From positions 2,728,001 through 2,792,000 of the forward strand of contig NZ_CP134049.1 in assembly GCF_031582965.1 (NCBI RefSeq): 64,000 bases of DNA, written 5' to 3'. Below are positions 53,255 to 61,590 of this stretch, one piece after another; within the stretch, counting starts at the first letter, position 1; each line of letters starts with the position of its first letter. This DNA comes from Bacillus sp. NEB1478 (lineage in GTDB: Bacteria > Bacillota > Bacilli > Bacillales > Fictibacillaceae). The notes under the pieces are model-generated. The model was not told where the DNA came from and made no database searches. It worked only from the letters and a program-made list of their open reading frames with translations. A program made the translations under genes and the position numbers.

Positions 53255-53562
53255 ACAAAAAAACTCCCACCCCCAAGATCAATAATCTTGAGGACGAGAG
53301 TTGAACTATCGTGGTACCACCTCAGTTTGTTGATACATCACTATATCAACCTCTTCAGGTACAAAACATACCCTATCTTTATATCGGAAGAAACCGTCTT
53401 ATAATCCCTAATGTGTTTCATTAGCTTAATAAGAAGCTCCGAGACTTTTTTCGCTAAACTAATTATTACTCCTTTTCAGCAATATGGGAGCTCTCTGCTA
53501 ATAATTAATCGTTAGCTACTCTTCTCTTCAGCGCTTACATCGATATTTTCATTTTTCAGGTT
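53255..53562 (-). promoter_or_regulatory. T-box riboswitch leader, predicted lysine specifier
   Basis: Stem I: GAGA / TCTC base (GAGAAGAGTA side), GCTAA/TTAGC, TAATTATTA/TAATAATTA, the AG-rich bulge GCAGAGAG and CTCC/GGAG below an apical TTGCTGAAAA. On the 3' side of the specifier loop GAA is followed by AAA then A, so the codon read is AAA (Lys, at 53449-53447). The T-box core GAGGTGGTACCACG presents TGGT, matching an ACCA tRNA end. A competing terminator, ACTCTCGTCCTCAAGAT / GATCTTGGGGGTGGGAGT plus seven T's, follows. Confidence 0.85.
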
Positions 53563-53592
53563 AGTATACTCTAATACTATTAATATTGTCAA
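53563..53592 (-). promoter_or_regulatory. promoter of the T-box transcript
   Basis: TTGACA (53592-53587), 18-base spacer, TATACT (53568-53563) on the minus strand, a close sigma-A match. Confidence 0.85.
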
Positions 53593-53634
53593 AAATTCCC
53601 ACGAATTATTATAACTTCTTAACATTTATAAAAT

Positions 53635-53664
53635 TAAAAGGCTGCCCCACCGGACAGCTTTCCT
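53635..53664 (-). terminator. terminator of the Nudix gene
   Basis: AAAGGCTGCCC / GGACAGCTTT (one mismatch) with T's on the minus strand. Confidence 0.75.
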
Positions 53665-53674
53665 TTAAGACCAA

Positions 53675-54133
53675 TTACTTATGTATCATGTTTTTACACT
53701 TGATCAATCGCTGGTTTAACTCCCACAAGGCTGTTTTGTTGCTGTCCCATTTTAATAAGAATTGTGCTTCTTCATAAGTGGTCCACTTGTATAATCCATG
53801 TTCTTTCGAAAGGGAAAGATCTTTATTTTTGACCTCGACTCCAAAGGCATATTCCTTTAAGACAAACACCTCTTCTCCCCATAGAAAGCTTCCAACCACA
53901 TGTTCTACAGGTAACGATGAAGTAGTATCCAGTTGAAGAAAAGCAGAATCAGCTGCAATACCCGCCTCTTCAAATGCTTCTCGCCTAGCTGAATCTTCTA
54001 TTGTTTCCCCTTCCTCTCCTCCTCCAGCAATTCCTTGCCAATACCCTAGATCAGCTCTTTGAAAGATGGCAAATTTTATCGAGTTCTCTTCCATTAGATA
54101 AGGTAAAACTAAAACTTGATAAGCAGCTCTCAT
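53675..54133 (-). CDS. Nudix hydrolase
   Basis: A 152-residue protein. Nudix box at about 38-60: GGGEEGETIEDSARREAFEE then AGI, fully matching GX5EX7REUXEEXGU. Upstream strand VLVLPYLMEENSIKFAIFQR. Layout like the dATP pyrophosphohydrolase-type MutT relatives. Hydrolyses a nucleoside diphosphate linked to some group, cytoplasmic. Confidence 0.9.
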   Translation of the reverse strand: MRAAYQVLVLPYLMEENSIKFAIFQRADLGYWQGIAGGGEEGETIEDSARREAFEEAGIAADSAFLQLDTTSSLPVEHVVGSFLWGEEVFVLKEYAFGVEVKNKDLSLSKEHGLYKWTTYEEAQFLLKWDSNKTALWELNQRLIKCKNMIHK

Positions 54134-54311
54134 TGTTTGTCCTCCACATCATCAATCTAGCAGTATACAAGTTTTAAAAAGCAAAAAGAGATCAATAAAT
54201 TGTTTTTTTTATACTCGTTTTTTCATGATTGGACAAAAAAATAAGGACAGGACAACATAAAAGGTCGTTCCCCCCTTAGAAAATCGTTTCTTTCGTCGTT
54301 TGGAGCTGTCA

Positions 54312-54402
54312 TTTTACTTTTTATCCACGGTCGCAGCCAATAATTCCACGTTATTTCTAATAATTCCACGTTAATTCCAATAATTCCACGTTAGCACTAA
54401 TT
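54312..54402 (-). repeat. GTGGAATTATTGG tandem repeat (copy E)
   Basis: Minus strand: CTAACGTGGAATTATTGGAA, TTAACGTGGAATTATTAGAA, ATAACGTGGAATTATTGGCT, GCGACCGTGGATAAAAAG, then AAATGACAGCTCCAAA. It begins two bases after the APH gene stop. Confidence 0.8.
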
Positions 54403-54404
54403 GG

Positions 54405-55199
54405 TTAAATAAACCACTCTTTACCTTGGTCACGAATGAATTTTATATCTTCTTGATAATGTTCAAGATGTCCTTCTTCTATCATCTTTTGAAAGGCAAT
54501 GTCTCCTTCATTCGCTTTTCTTGTGATTGTTTTGCATAATCCTTCTAATCGCAGCAAAACCATTTCTGAAAAAACCTGTTTTACTTCCTCACCGTACGAA
54601 TCGAAAAACATTTTCACTCTTTCTTTGATCCGATTCGCATGCACTGATGAATCATAGTTAATCTGCTCACCCTTTTCAGAATGATAAAATCTGCTTAAAG
54701 GTGCACATGTATATAGGGTGTAGGCGATGTCCCAAATTCTTGGACCAGGTGCTGCCACATCAAAATCAATAATACTAACAGGTTCTTCTTTATCAAAAAT
54801 GATGTTATAAATAGCAAAGTCATTATGGCAGATGATCTCTAACGGTTTTGGAGTTTGATCTAACGGCTGCCAATTTTCATCAAAAGGAAAATCACTCACC
54901 GCATCATGATAAAGACGAAGCATCTTCGCAATTTTAATTAACGATTCATCAGACCACATATAGGTCTTCAATGGATAGTTGCCTGCTTCTCCTTCCATAT
55001 AGGTTAAGATTTCTCTTCCTTTTTCATCGATCCCCAAGAACTTCGGTGCAAATTTATAGCCTTTATTTTCTAGATGCTGCAGCAATCTATGAATCTTCTG
55101 ACTGCTTGGCTTTAACTCTCGCAAAACAGTATTACCTGATCGATACACACTGGAGACGTTTCCCCCGGTTAGTTTTTCTTCATTTGAGTGATTAGACAT
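54405..55199 (-). CDS. aminoglycoside-phosphotransferase-family kinase
   Basis: A 264-residue protein with AAGGGAGG before the ATG. It opens GGNVSSVYRSGNTVLREL (nucleotide loop), has the catalytic loop ICHNDFAIYNIIFD near 128-141 and the metal site IIDFDVAAPGPRIWDIAY near 147-164. This HND...DFD variant is common in Bacillus APH paralogues of unknown target. Single gene. Confidence 0.85.
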   Translation of the reverse strand: MSNHSNEEKLTGGNVSSVYRSGNTVLRELKPSSQKIHRLLQHLENKGYKFAPKFLGIDEKGREILTYMEGEAGNYPLKTYMWSDESLIKIAKMLRLYHDAVSDFPFDENWQPLDQTPKPLEIICHNDFAIYNIIFDKEEPVSIIDFDVAAPGPRIWDIAYTLYTCAPLSRFYHSEKGEQINYDSSVHANRIKERVKMFFDSYGEEVKQVFSEMVLLRLEGLCKTITRKANEGDIAFQKMIEEGHLEHYQEDIKFIRDQGKEWFI

Positions 55200-55389
55200 A
55201 TTACGCCTCCCTTAATCTTTTAACTTTCTGAAGAGGATACTTCTAAATCAAGATCTTCAATTTCATCTCAATGGGCTTGAATGCTTCTTTTATTGGACTT
55301 TCTTTTAATTCCTCAAAAAGTTTTTATTCCCTTTAAAAAACACAAACGTTAAATTTCGTTCCTTCAACTAACTACCTTCCAATTTTCAT

Positions 55390-55422
55390 AAAAAAAACCC
55401 TACTTCCCTCAAGAAGTAAGGC
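55390..55422 (-). terminator. terminator of the DUF2935 gene
   Basis: CCTACTT / AAGTAAGG around CCCTCAAG, A run on the left giving a T tail on the minus strand. Confidence 0.75.
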
Positions 55423-55436
55423 ACTTTAATAAACGA

Positions 55437-56282
55437 TCAGGATTGCTGGCTGCCGCTTGTAAGATGAGCATCAAACATATCAATGATTTCGAGAAACCTA
55501 TCCGCTTCACGGAAAACATGGTCAGCTAAAAGCGGATGGATAATACTCTTGATTTTACATTGCTCAATTAAATCGCGTGCCGTTTTCTTGAAGTCACGAA
55601 GAGATGAGACCGACACACGATTTTGATCGAGGAATTGATCTAATAAAGGAACTGTTTGAGATTGTGGCCGCATTGAATCAAGGTCTCTCGCTTGATACAT
55701 CAATTGATCGAAATCATTGCTGAAATCTCGAGCTATATCAATTAGCTTCCTTTCAGAGGGATCCAGCAAGTGACCGATAAATTTCGCATGATCTGCCATA
55801 ATCCTTAAGAAGAAGACATTTTCTTTAATAATGGCGTCAGGAAGTGGTTTCAGTTTTCCTTCATTTAATTCAATTAATCGGTTTCTAAAATAATTGGCTT
55901 CCCTGCTTGTATGATCAACCAACAGCGGAAAATTATTTGCCCCCGGCATTTTACATGTGAGAATTAACCCTAATACTTTTCGTTTAAATTTAAAAATACT
56001 GGTTGCCGCAATTTGGACTTCTGTATTAAACTTTTTTATACTTTCAGGATCTGTTTGATTCGTATAGGAATAGGAAGTTTGTTCGATATGTTCAAACAAT
56101 CGGTAAAATTGGTTAGCCTCTTGAATGAGTTGAGTATCGTCTGCTCTGAAGCCCAATCGAAGAAACAGTGAATGTTCTTTCATAATCCTCGACCAAAAAC
56201 GTATTTCATTTAACGAACGATCAACAAACAAACCTGATGTAACTCCTGTATCTGGGTGTAATACACTGCCATCTCCGTTCAT
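55437..56282 (-). CDS. DUF2935 protein (two metal-binding helical bundles)
   Basis: A 281-residue protein. Two repeats of a four-helix unit: the first opens SLNEIRFWSRIMKEHSLFLRLG near 24-45, the second KENVFFLRIMADHAKFIGHLL near 153-173. Each carries an E/H pair; further LLVDHTSREANYFRNRL and LLADHVFREADRFLEII helices complete the metal sites. Common in spore-forming Firmicutes, function unknown. Confidence 0.87.
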   Translation of the reverse strand: MNGDGSVLHPDTGVTSGLFVDRSLNEIRFWSRIMKEHSLFLRLGFRADDTQLIQEANQFYRLFEHIEQTSYSYTNQTDPESIKKFNTEVQIAATSIFKFKRKVLGLILTCKMPGANNFPLLVDHTSREANYFRNRLIELNEGKLKPLPDAIIKENVFFLRIMADHAKFIGHLLDPSERKLIDIARDFSNDFDQLMYQARDLDSMRPQSQTVPLLDQFLDQNRVSVSSLRDFKKTARDLIEQCKIKSIIHPLLADHVFREADRFLEIIDMFDAHLTSGSQQS

Positions 56283-56498
56283 CTAAAACCCTCCCAGTAA
56301 ATGCTGCGCTCGCTCTATTATTATTAAGTGATTCATTTAAAAATACCTACAACAAAATTGCATCGTAAATATGTTTTAGAAAAATAGGCAAACATGCCTT
56401 GTTATATCACAATCCACCACTGAGGTTTTCTTGAAATCTAACAGTAATTAGGTTACTTATATGGTAAAATATAGAAAAAGAGATAAAGGGTGGTCTTA

Positions 56499-58919
56499 TT
56501 GAAAAAGAAAGAATTATCCGTAATAGGCATTTTGTCTTTAGCAGGAATATTGTTTATGGGAGCGATCCCCTTTGCATTTCAAGGGATGACCTTCAGCTTT
56601 TCTAGGTATCTAGAAGGGATTAACAAAATAATTTCATCCGTCTTCCACCCCTTTTCAATCACGTACCAAAATGAAGCAGGCGTTGTAAGAGATGTCATCC
56701 CCGCTATTTTAGATCCCTACTTTTATTCAATGACCCTATTATTTACTTCCTTATTTATTGCTGTGGCCATAGCTATCGTCTTCAGCATACTAGTATCCGC
56801 TCTGCCTCCGTTTTTATATAGGATCGTACGATTTATTTCTTTCCTTTTCGAAGCAGTTCCTGACATTATGATTGCCGTGGGTATGCAATTCTTTATCATC
56901 TGGTACTACAAGAAGACTAATCATTTATTGTTTCCGGTCGCTACTTCCTATCATGAACAGCCGTATTTTATACCGATCTTCTGTTTGACCATTCTCCCTG
57001 CAGTCTTTTGTTTTCGAATCCTTTTGCATCAGATGGAGGAAGAATGGGATGAACCATATATTCTGACTGCTAAAGGAAAAGGTCTGACTCGTTTACACGT
57101 ATTGATTCATCATATTTTACCTCATACATTAAAGACTCTTTTTCATCAGTCAAAAGTCATCATATGGTTCATGTTGTCCAATTTGCTGGTGATTGAGCTC
57201 TTATTCAATATTTTTGGCGTTTCGAATTTTGTGTATGAATATGGAACACCAGAGATTTTTGCAATTGTATGTATTCTCATTTTCATTCCGGTTTACATGT
57301 TCTTTTTGTTCGGTTATTGGGTGACAAATAAAACTTCACCAAAAGAACAAGTTGAAGCTTCACTTTCTTTTTTGATTCCATACTTTAAAAAAGGTTTATC
57401 TGTTTTAATAAAAGTGCTTCAGCCGTTCATTTCTGTTTTTCGAGAACCGTTATTTGCGTTTGGTTTTTGTTTTATTGCGAGTTTATTATTCTTAAGTTTC
57501 TACCATCATGTTCGTTATGATGACTTCATTCCGCAACTGCAGGTGATCTATGATAAAGATGGGATCACTCCGCTCGATCAGGCGCCTTTTGAACCTTCAT
57601 CACGTTTTTGGTTTGGGACTGATCAGTTTGGCTATGATTCCTTTTACCGCATTTTATCTGGTGCGAAATATACAATTGGCATCGCTATCATCATCAGTTT
57701 ATTGAGACTATTAATCTCGTTTTTGATCGGGTTGGTTCTGCACCTTTCCCCTCCTGTTTTCAAGAACACTTTAAGAGGCGTCTCAGAATCGATTCACTAT
57801 GTACCTGTTGCTTTACTTACTTTGTTTTTTCTGTTTCCTGTCTTGATTTCGGAAAAATTTGATTTCTGGGAAAAAGGTTTCTTTCAAATTATCATTATGA
57901 CAGTCATTGCCCTCCCGGTTGTTTCTGTCATGATCGCATCCGAGATTGATACGGTTTATGAAAAAGAGTTCGTTACAGGAGCGAAGTTATTAGGAGGAAG
58001 CCGTTTCCACATCTTTTGGCGCCATCTTTTGCCACATTTACTGCCAAAGCTGTCTTTTGTTTTTGTTCAGCAGACGATGTACGTATTGATACTTTTTGCA
58101 CATCTGGGACTGTTGAAAATGTTTTTTGGAGGAACAATTTTAGAACCATACACTTTTGGTGACGCAGATAAAATCGCCATTTCAGTTTCGAACGAATGGT
58201 CGGGTATGATCGGTTCTTTTTATAATCAAATTTTAATTCGTCCCCATCTGATTTTGATCCCGGTTTTATTTTTCACTGCGAGTGTTATTGCTATTAACTT
58301 TATGCTCGAAGCGATTAAAAAGCTTCCTGAAATTAGAAGTAAGTTTTACAATGTTTCTTTTCTTCATGTTAAGGGACTTGCTTCCATCGTGATTGTCGTC
58401 TTTTTTATCAGTGGGAATGTGTATAACATAAAGAAGTTTGAGCGGGAACTCGTTAAACCTGTTCCGGTAGCAGAAGCAGCTGAGAAGAAGACTGAACCAT
58501 CGGAAACTGCTGCCGCTCCGTTGCAAGAAGTCGGTCAATATGTAACGTTGAACGAAACACTCGTAAATAAATTTAATGAAGGTATGATTAATCCTTTGCC
58601 TCTTAAAATCGGCGAACCGGTCAATACCGGAAATTTCGGTAAACCTGATAAAGAAGAGACGCGTGATGACATTACTACTCTTTCCTTTACGTATAAAGGG
58701 CATCAGCTATTCATAAATGTCGATCAAGATAAAATCATCACAAGTTTCCAAGTAAATATCCATGCGAACCGTGAAGAGATCATGAAAACAATGGCACAGA
58801 AACCTGACGAAAGATCTTCGAACAACACGATGTTTATTTTTTACAAAGGCGATTACAAAGTTAACTTTTTCCGTTTTGGAGATGATTTATGGTGGTTGAG
58901 CATCGAGAAAATGCAGTAA
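56499..58919 (+). CDS. single-chain DppB-DppC-type ABC permease with extra C-terminal domain
   Basis: About 806 residues from the TTG at 56499, five bases after AAAGGGTGG. The first half (to about 275) is a DppB-like permease with an EAA loop EPYILTAKGKGLTRLHVLIH. The second half (about 310-640) is DppC-like, opening with an outside FWFGTDQFGYDSFYRILSGA (the usual GTDxxGRDxxSR block) and a second EAA loop KEFVTGAKLLGGSRFHIFWR. After a last helix near 635-650 comes an outside tail of about 150 residues ending in a folded DUF4309-like repeat region. No ATPase or binding-protein gene is adjacent. Probably peptide or nickel-type uptake. Confidence 0.8.
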   Translation: MKKKELSVIGILSLAGILFMGAIPFAFQGMTFSFSRYLEGINKIISSVFHPFSITYQNEAGVVRDVIPAILDPYFYSMTLLFTSLFIAVAIAIVFSILVSALPPFLYRIVRFISFLFEAVPDIMIAVGMQFFIIWYYKKTNHLLFPVATSYHEQPYFIPIFCLTILPAVFCFRILLHQMEEEWDEPYILTAKGKGLTRLHVLIHHILPHTLKTLFHQSKVIIWFMLSNLLVIELLFNIFGVSNFVYEYGTPEIFAIVCILIFIPVYMFFLFGYWVTNKTSPKEQVEASLSFLIPYFKKGLSVLIKVLQPFISVFREPLFAFGFCFIASLLFLSFYHHVRYDDFIPQLQVIYDKDGITPLDQAPFEPSSRFWFGTDQFGYDSFYRILSGAKYTIGIAIIISLLRLLISFLIGLVLHLSPPVFKNTLRGVSESIHYVPVALLTLFFLFPVLISEKFDFWEKGFFQIIIMTVIALPVVSVMIASEIDTVYEKEFVTGAKLLGGSRFHIFWRHLLPHLLPKLSFVFVQQTMYVLILFAHLGLLKMFFGGTILEPYTFGDADKIAISVSNEWSGMIGSFYNQILIRPHLILIPVLFFTASVIAINFMLEAIKKLPEIRSKFYNVSFLHVKGLASIVIVVFFISGNVYNIKKFERELVKPVPVAEAAEKKTEPSETAAAPLQEVGQYVTLNETLVNKFNEGMINPLPLKIGEPVNTGNFGKPDKEETRDDITTLSFTYKGHQLFINVDQDKIITSFQVNIHANREEIMKTMAQKPDERSSNNTMFIFYKGDYKVNFFRFGDDLWWLSIEKMQ

Positions 58920-58992
58920 CATGGATTTAGCCAGCCAATGATAAGATGGGAAATTGAAGCGGTTAATTTGAAATTACTAAGGGGATACAGAA

Positions 58993-59667
58993 ATGACTTC
59001 ATTCATATTTGACATGGACGGTACTTTGTTTCAAACAGATAAAATTTTAGAACGATCACTCGAAGATACATTTAATAGATTACGGTCTTTTGGGCAATGG
59101 AATGATGTGACACCTATTGAAAAGTATCGTCAGATTATGGGAGTTCCCTTACCCGTTGTTTGGGAAACATTAATGCCAAATCACTCAATAGAAAATCATG
59201 TACAAGCTAATGCAACTTTTCATGACCATTTAATTGCAAATATCCTTGAAGGAATGGGATCATTGTACCCGAATGTGACTGAAGTCTTTCAATATTTAAA
59301 GGATGAGAACTGTTCCATTTTTATTGCCAGTAACGGCCAAACTGAATATTTAACATCCATAGTAGCTCATTTTGGATTGGATCTATGGGTAACGGAAACG
59401 TTTAGTATACAGCAAATCTCCACACAAAATAAGTCCGATTTGGTTCGATTCATCATGAATAAATACAAGATATCGAGTGGTGCTGTCGTTGGTGATCGTT
59501 TGTCAGATATTATGGCCGCAAAACAAAATAATCTTGTTTCGATAGGCTGCAATTTTGATTTTGCACAAGAAATTGAACTTTCACAAGCTGACATAGTAAT
59601 TGATGATTTACTGGAGTTGAAAACCATTTTCCAAGAACAATTAAAAACATATACAGTACAGGGATAA
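58993..59667 (+). CDS. HAD-superfamily phosphatase
   Basis: A 224-residue protein with AAGGGG upstream. Motif I FDMDGTLFQTD at 5-15 (nucleophile D7, acid D9), motif II IFIASNGQT near 112-120, a motif III Lys in QNKSDLVRF and motif IV AVVGDRLSDIMAAK near 164-177. Subfamily I cap between. Phosphoglycolate- or nucleotidase-like; substrate unknown. Confidence 0.88.
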   Translation: MTSFIFDMDGTLFQTDKILERSLEDTFNRLRSFGQWNDVTPIEKYRQIMGVPLPVVWETLMPNHSIENHVQANATFHDHLIANILEGMGSLYPNVTEVFQYLKDENCSIFIASNGQTEYLTSIVAHFGLDLWVTETFSIQQISTQNKSDLVRFIMNKYKISSGAVVGDRLSDIMAAKQNNLVSIGCNFDFAQEIELSQADIVIDDLLELKTIFQEQLKTYTVQG

Positions 59668-59837
59668 TTCGCAAACGAATACAGACTGCTGAACCACTTA
59701 AGTATGCATTGTGTGCTAAAAACTTATTTCAAATTAATAACAGCGTACACCTAAAAAGCTGGAAGATCTCTCTCATTGTTATAAATGTGAAATTGGATAT
59801 AGTAACAGCCACAAATTTATAAAGGGATGGTGTATGA

Positions 59838-60275
59838 GTGCTTGTAAAGATAGCGAGTATTTTAGCATTTATCGTTTTAGTAGCAATCGGATCATTTGTT
59901 TATTATCAGCAAACTTATTTATCAATTTGGGGATTCAATCTTTCAAAACAAGAATTAAAAGAAGTTATTGTTCAAACAGAAAACCATTCCTATATTGTTA
60001 CAGATAAAAAACAGGTTTTGAAAATTGCAGAGGTTGTTTCAAAAATGAAAAAATATTCAAAGATTGAATCTTTCAATTTTCCTCCTCAAAATAAACCAGA
60101 ACCGTATAAAGAACTTTTAATCAGAACAGATAATAAAGCTATATATGGGGGTAATTTTTGGGTTATGGATAATACCGTCACACTAGATAGTAGTGGTTAT
60201 TATTGGGAACCAGATTACAAAAAATTGAGTTCTACCCTAAAGTCCTCCCTTAAAAAGGCGGCTATATTGAACTAA
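59838..60275 (+). CDS. hypothetical membrane-anchored protein
   Basis: A 145-residue protein; GTG start with AAAGGG eleven bases ahead. One N-terminal helix (3-22), then an outside alpha-beta domain: YIVTDKKQVLKIAEVVSKMK and a tyrosine- and tryptophan-rich second half. A short alternative ATG frame overlaps the start and is less likely. Own terminator. Function unknown. Confidence 0.65.
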   Translation: MLVKIASILAFIVLVAIGSFVYYQQTYLSIWGFNLSKQELKEVIVQTENHSYIVTDKKQVLKIAEVVSKMKKYSKIESFNFPPQNKPEPYKELLIRTDNKAIYGGNFWVMDNTVTLDSSGYYWEPDYKKLSSTLKSSLKKAAILN

Positions 60276-60338
60276 ATACAAAAGATTGTGTATTCAAGAT
60301 TTGGAGCAATAAGACAAAAGCAAAAATAAGATAGTTTT

Positions 60339-60365
60339 AAGCACTGCGATTTGCAGTGCTTTTTC
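60339..60365 (+). terminator. terminator
   Basis: AGCACTGC, loop GATTT, GCAGTGCTTTTT. Confidence 0.88.
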
Positions 60366-60421
60366 AATTGCCAATTAACATGCGATTTATGAGTTTTCTT
60401 ATTGGCGAATAGCGCGGCTGT

Positions 60422-60588
60422 TTATTGCGGTTTTACAGCATCCACAATTATAGAAACGACAATAAGGTTTCCTTGATGATTGCGATGATCGAACCGTTTT
60501 GAACGATAGATGAATCCTCTTTTTTCATCCCATTCATTTTCATCACAATATTCCAACAGCGTTACTGCAATTTTTCTTGTTTAAGCAT
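60422..60588 (-). pseudogene. 55-codon gene broken by one missing A
   Basis: AAGGAGATGAAATC then ATG at 60588 gives MLKQEK, whose frame stops two codons later. One base over, IAVTLLEYCDENEWDEKRGF continues to VVSIIVDAVKPQ-stop at 60422. The total length is exactly one base short of a 55-residue ORF. The missing base falls in a five-A run. Recent mutation or homopolymer sequencing error. Family unknown. Confidence 0.65.
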
Positions 60589-60603
60589 GATTTCATCTCC
60601 TTA

Positions 60604-61482
60604 CTAAAATCGGAATTTAGAAATAAATTCTACAAACTCTTTTTGTCTCGAATGTTCATATTTCATGAGGGCATATGTGTTGGCATCCGGAAGTGTGATC
60701 GAATGGCAATCGACCTCTAGCAGACTGCCTTCCAACAGCTCCCTCCTAACTGTGGATGACGGTAAGAAGGAAACGCCCATTCCTTCTGATATAAATCGTT
60801 TTGTGATATGCACCTGTGAAACTTTCATCATTCTTTGTGATGGATAGAAACTTTTGATTTGCTTGAGCAGCACATCCCAATAGCCCGGATGATTATGGGT
60901 CAGCAAATAGTTGTTGTTCAGTACATCTGATTCATCCAATGGCGGTGCCGTTTCGGAATCTCGTCCATCATGTGCTGAAACGAGTACAACTTTATCGTTA
61001 TATAACGGTCGGCATGTCAGATCTGGATTCGTGCTTTCTAAACAGGATAAGCCAATATCGACTTCTTCATCTAGCACTGCTTTTTCAATGTCCATGGATT
61101 CGATGATCTTCACGTTAATTTCCACATTAGGATTTTTACTTAAGTATCTCTTCAAAACTGAAGGCAAGATGGTGTCTGCGATAAGAGGTGATATCGCGAT
61201 AGAAAACTGTGATGTATACCCTTGACTGAGAGATTTCATATCTTCCAATCCCCGCTGATATACGTTGATCAGTTCTTTCGCATGCAGCAGATACTTCTTT
61301 CCTTCTTCTGTAAGCTTGATCTTTTTTCCTTCACGACGAAAGAGCTCCGTACCGATTTCTTTTTCTAAAAGTTTGATATGAACGGTTACAGACGGCTGTG
61401 AAATGTAAAGAATTTCTGCCGTCCTTCTGAAGTTTTCACACTCTGCTGCTGTGATAAAAGTGGTAAGCCAGCTGAATTCCAT
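60604..61482 (-). CDS. citR: LysR-type regulator, probable CitR
   Basis: A 292-residue protein with AAGGAG before the ATG. LysR HTH: TTFITAAECENFRRTAEILY then ISQPSVTVHIKLLEKEIGTE, effector-binding domain from about 90. It lies divergent from and 108 nt away from citA, the arrangement of Bacillus subtilis citR-citA, where CitR represses citA. A 14-bp dyad sits between. The identification rests on context and family. Confidence 0.82.
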   Translation of the reverse strand: MEFSWLTTFITAAECENFRRTAEILYISQPSVTVHIKLLEKEIGTELFRREGKKIKLTEEGKKYLLHAKELINVYQRGLEDMKSLSQGYTSQFSIAISPLIADTILPSVLKRYLSKNPNVEINVKIIESMDIEKAVLDEEVDIGLSCLESTNPDLTCRPLYNDKVVLVSAHDGRDSETAPPLDESDVLNNNYLLTHNHPGYWDVLLKQIKSFYPSQRMMKVSQVHITKRFISEGMGVSFLPSSTVRRELLEGSLLEVDCHSITLPDANTYALMKYEHSRQKEFVEFISKFRF

Positions 61483-61548
61483 GTTTACACTCCTTATTAA
61501 AAATACTAAAGCTGTCCTTTAAAAAGATTTAATTTTCTTAATCATCTT

Positions 61549-61562
61549 CATTGTATACAATG
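61549..61562. promoter_or_regulatory. probable CitR operator
   Basis: CATTGTATACAATG, a perfect 14-bp palindrome in the citR-citA gap, about 28 nt before the citA start, overlapping a possible -10. A LysR-type T-N11-A pattern is contained. Confidence 0.6.
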
Positions 61563-61590
61563 ATACTAAGTAAAGGAAGGAGATGTTGTT

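Noticed and set aside
49077..54402. GTGGAATTATTGG arrays as CRISPR arrays
   Set aside because: Units are only 20-21 nt with 7-8 nt variable parts, 3-4 copies each, no cas genes; far from CRISPR geometry.
59850..60029. Alternative ATG frame MSACKDSEYF at the start of the 145-residue gene
   Set aside because: Ends after about 58 codons with no family likeness, whereas the overlapping GTG frame gives a membrane helix plus folded domain.
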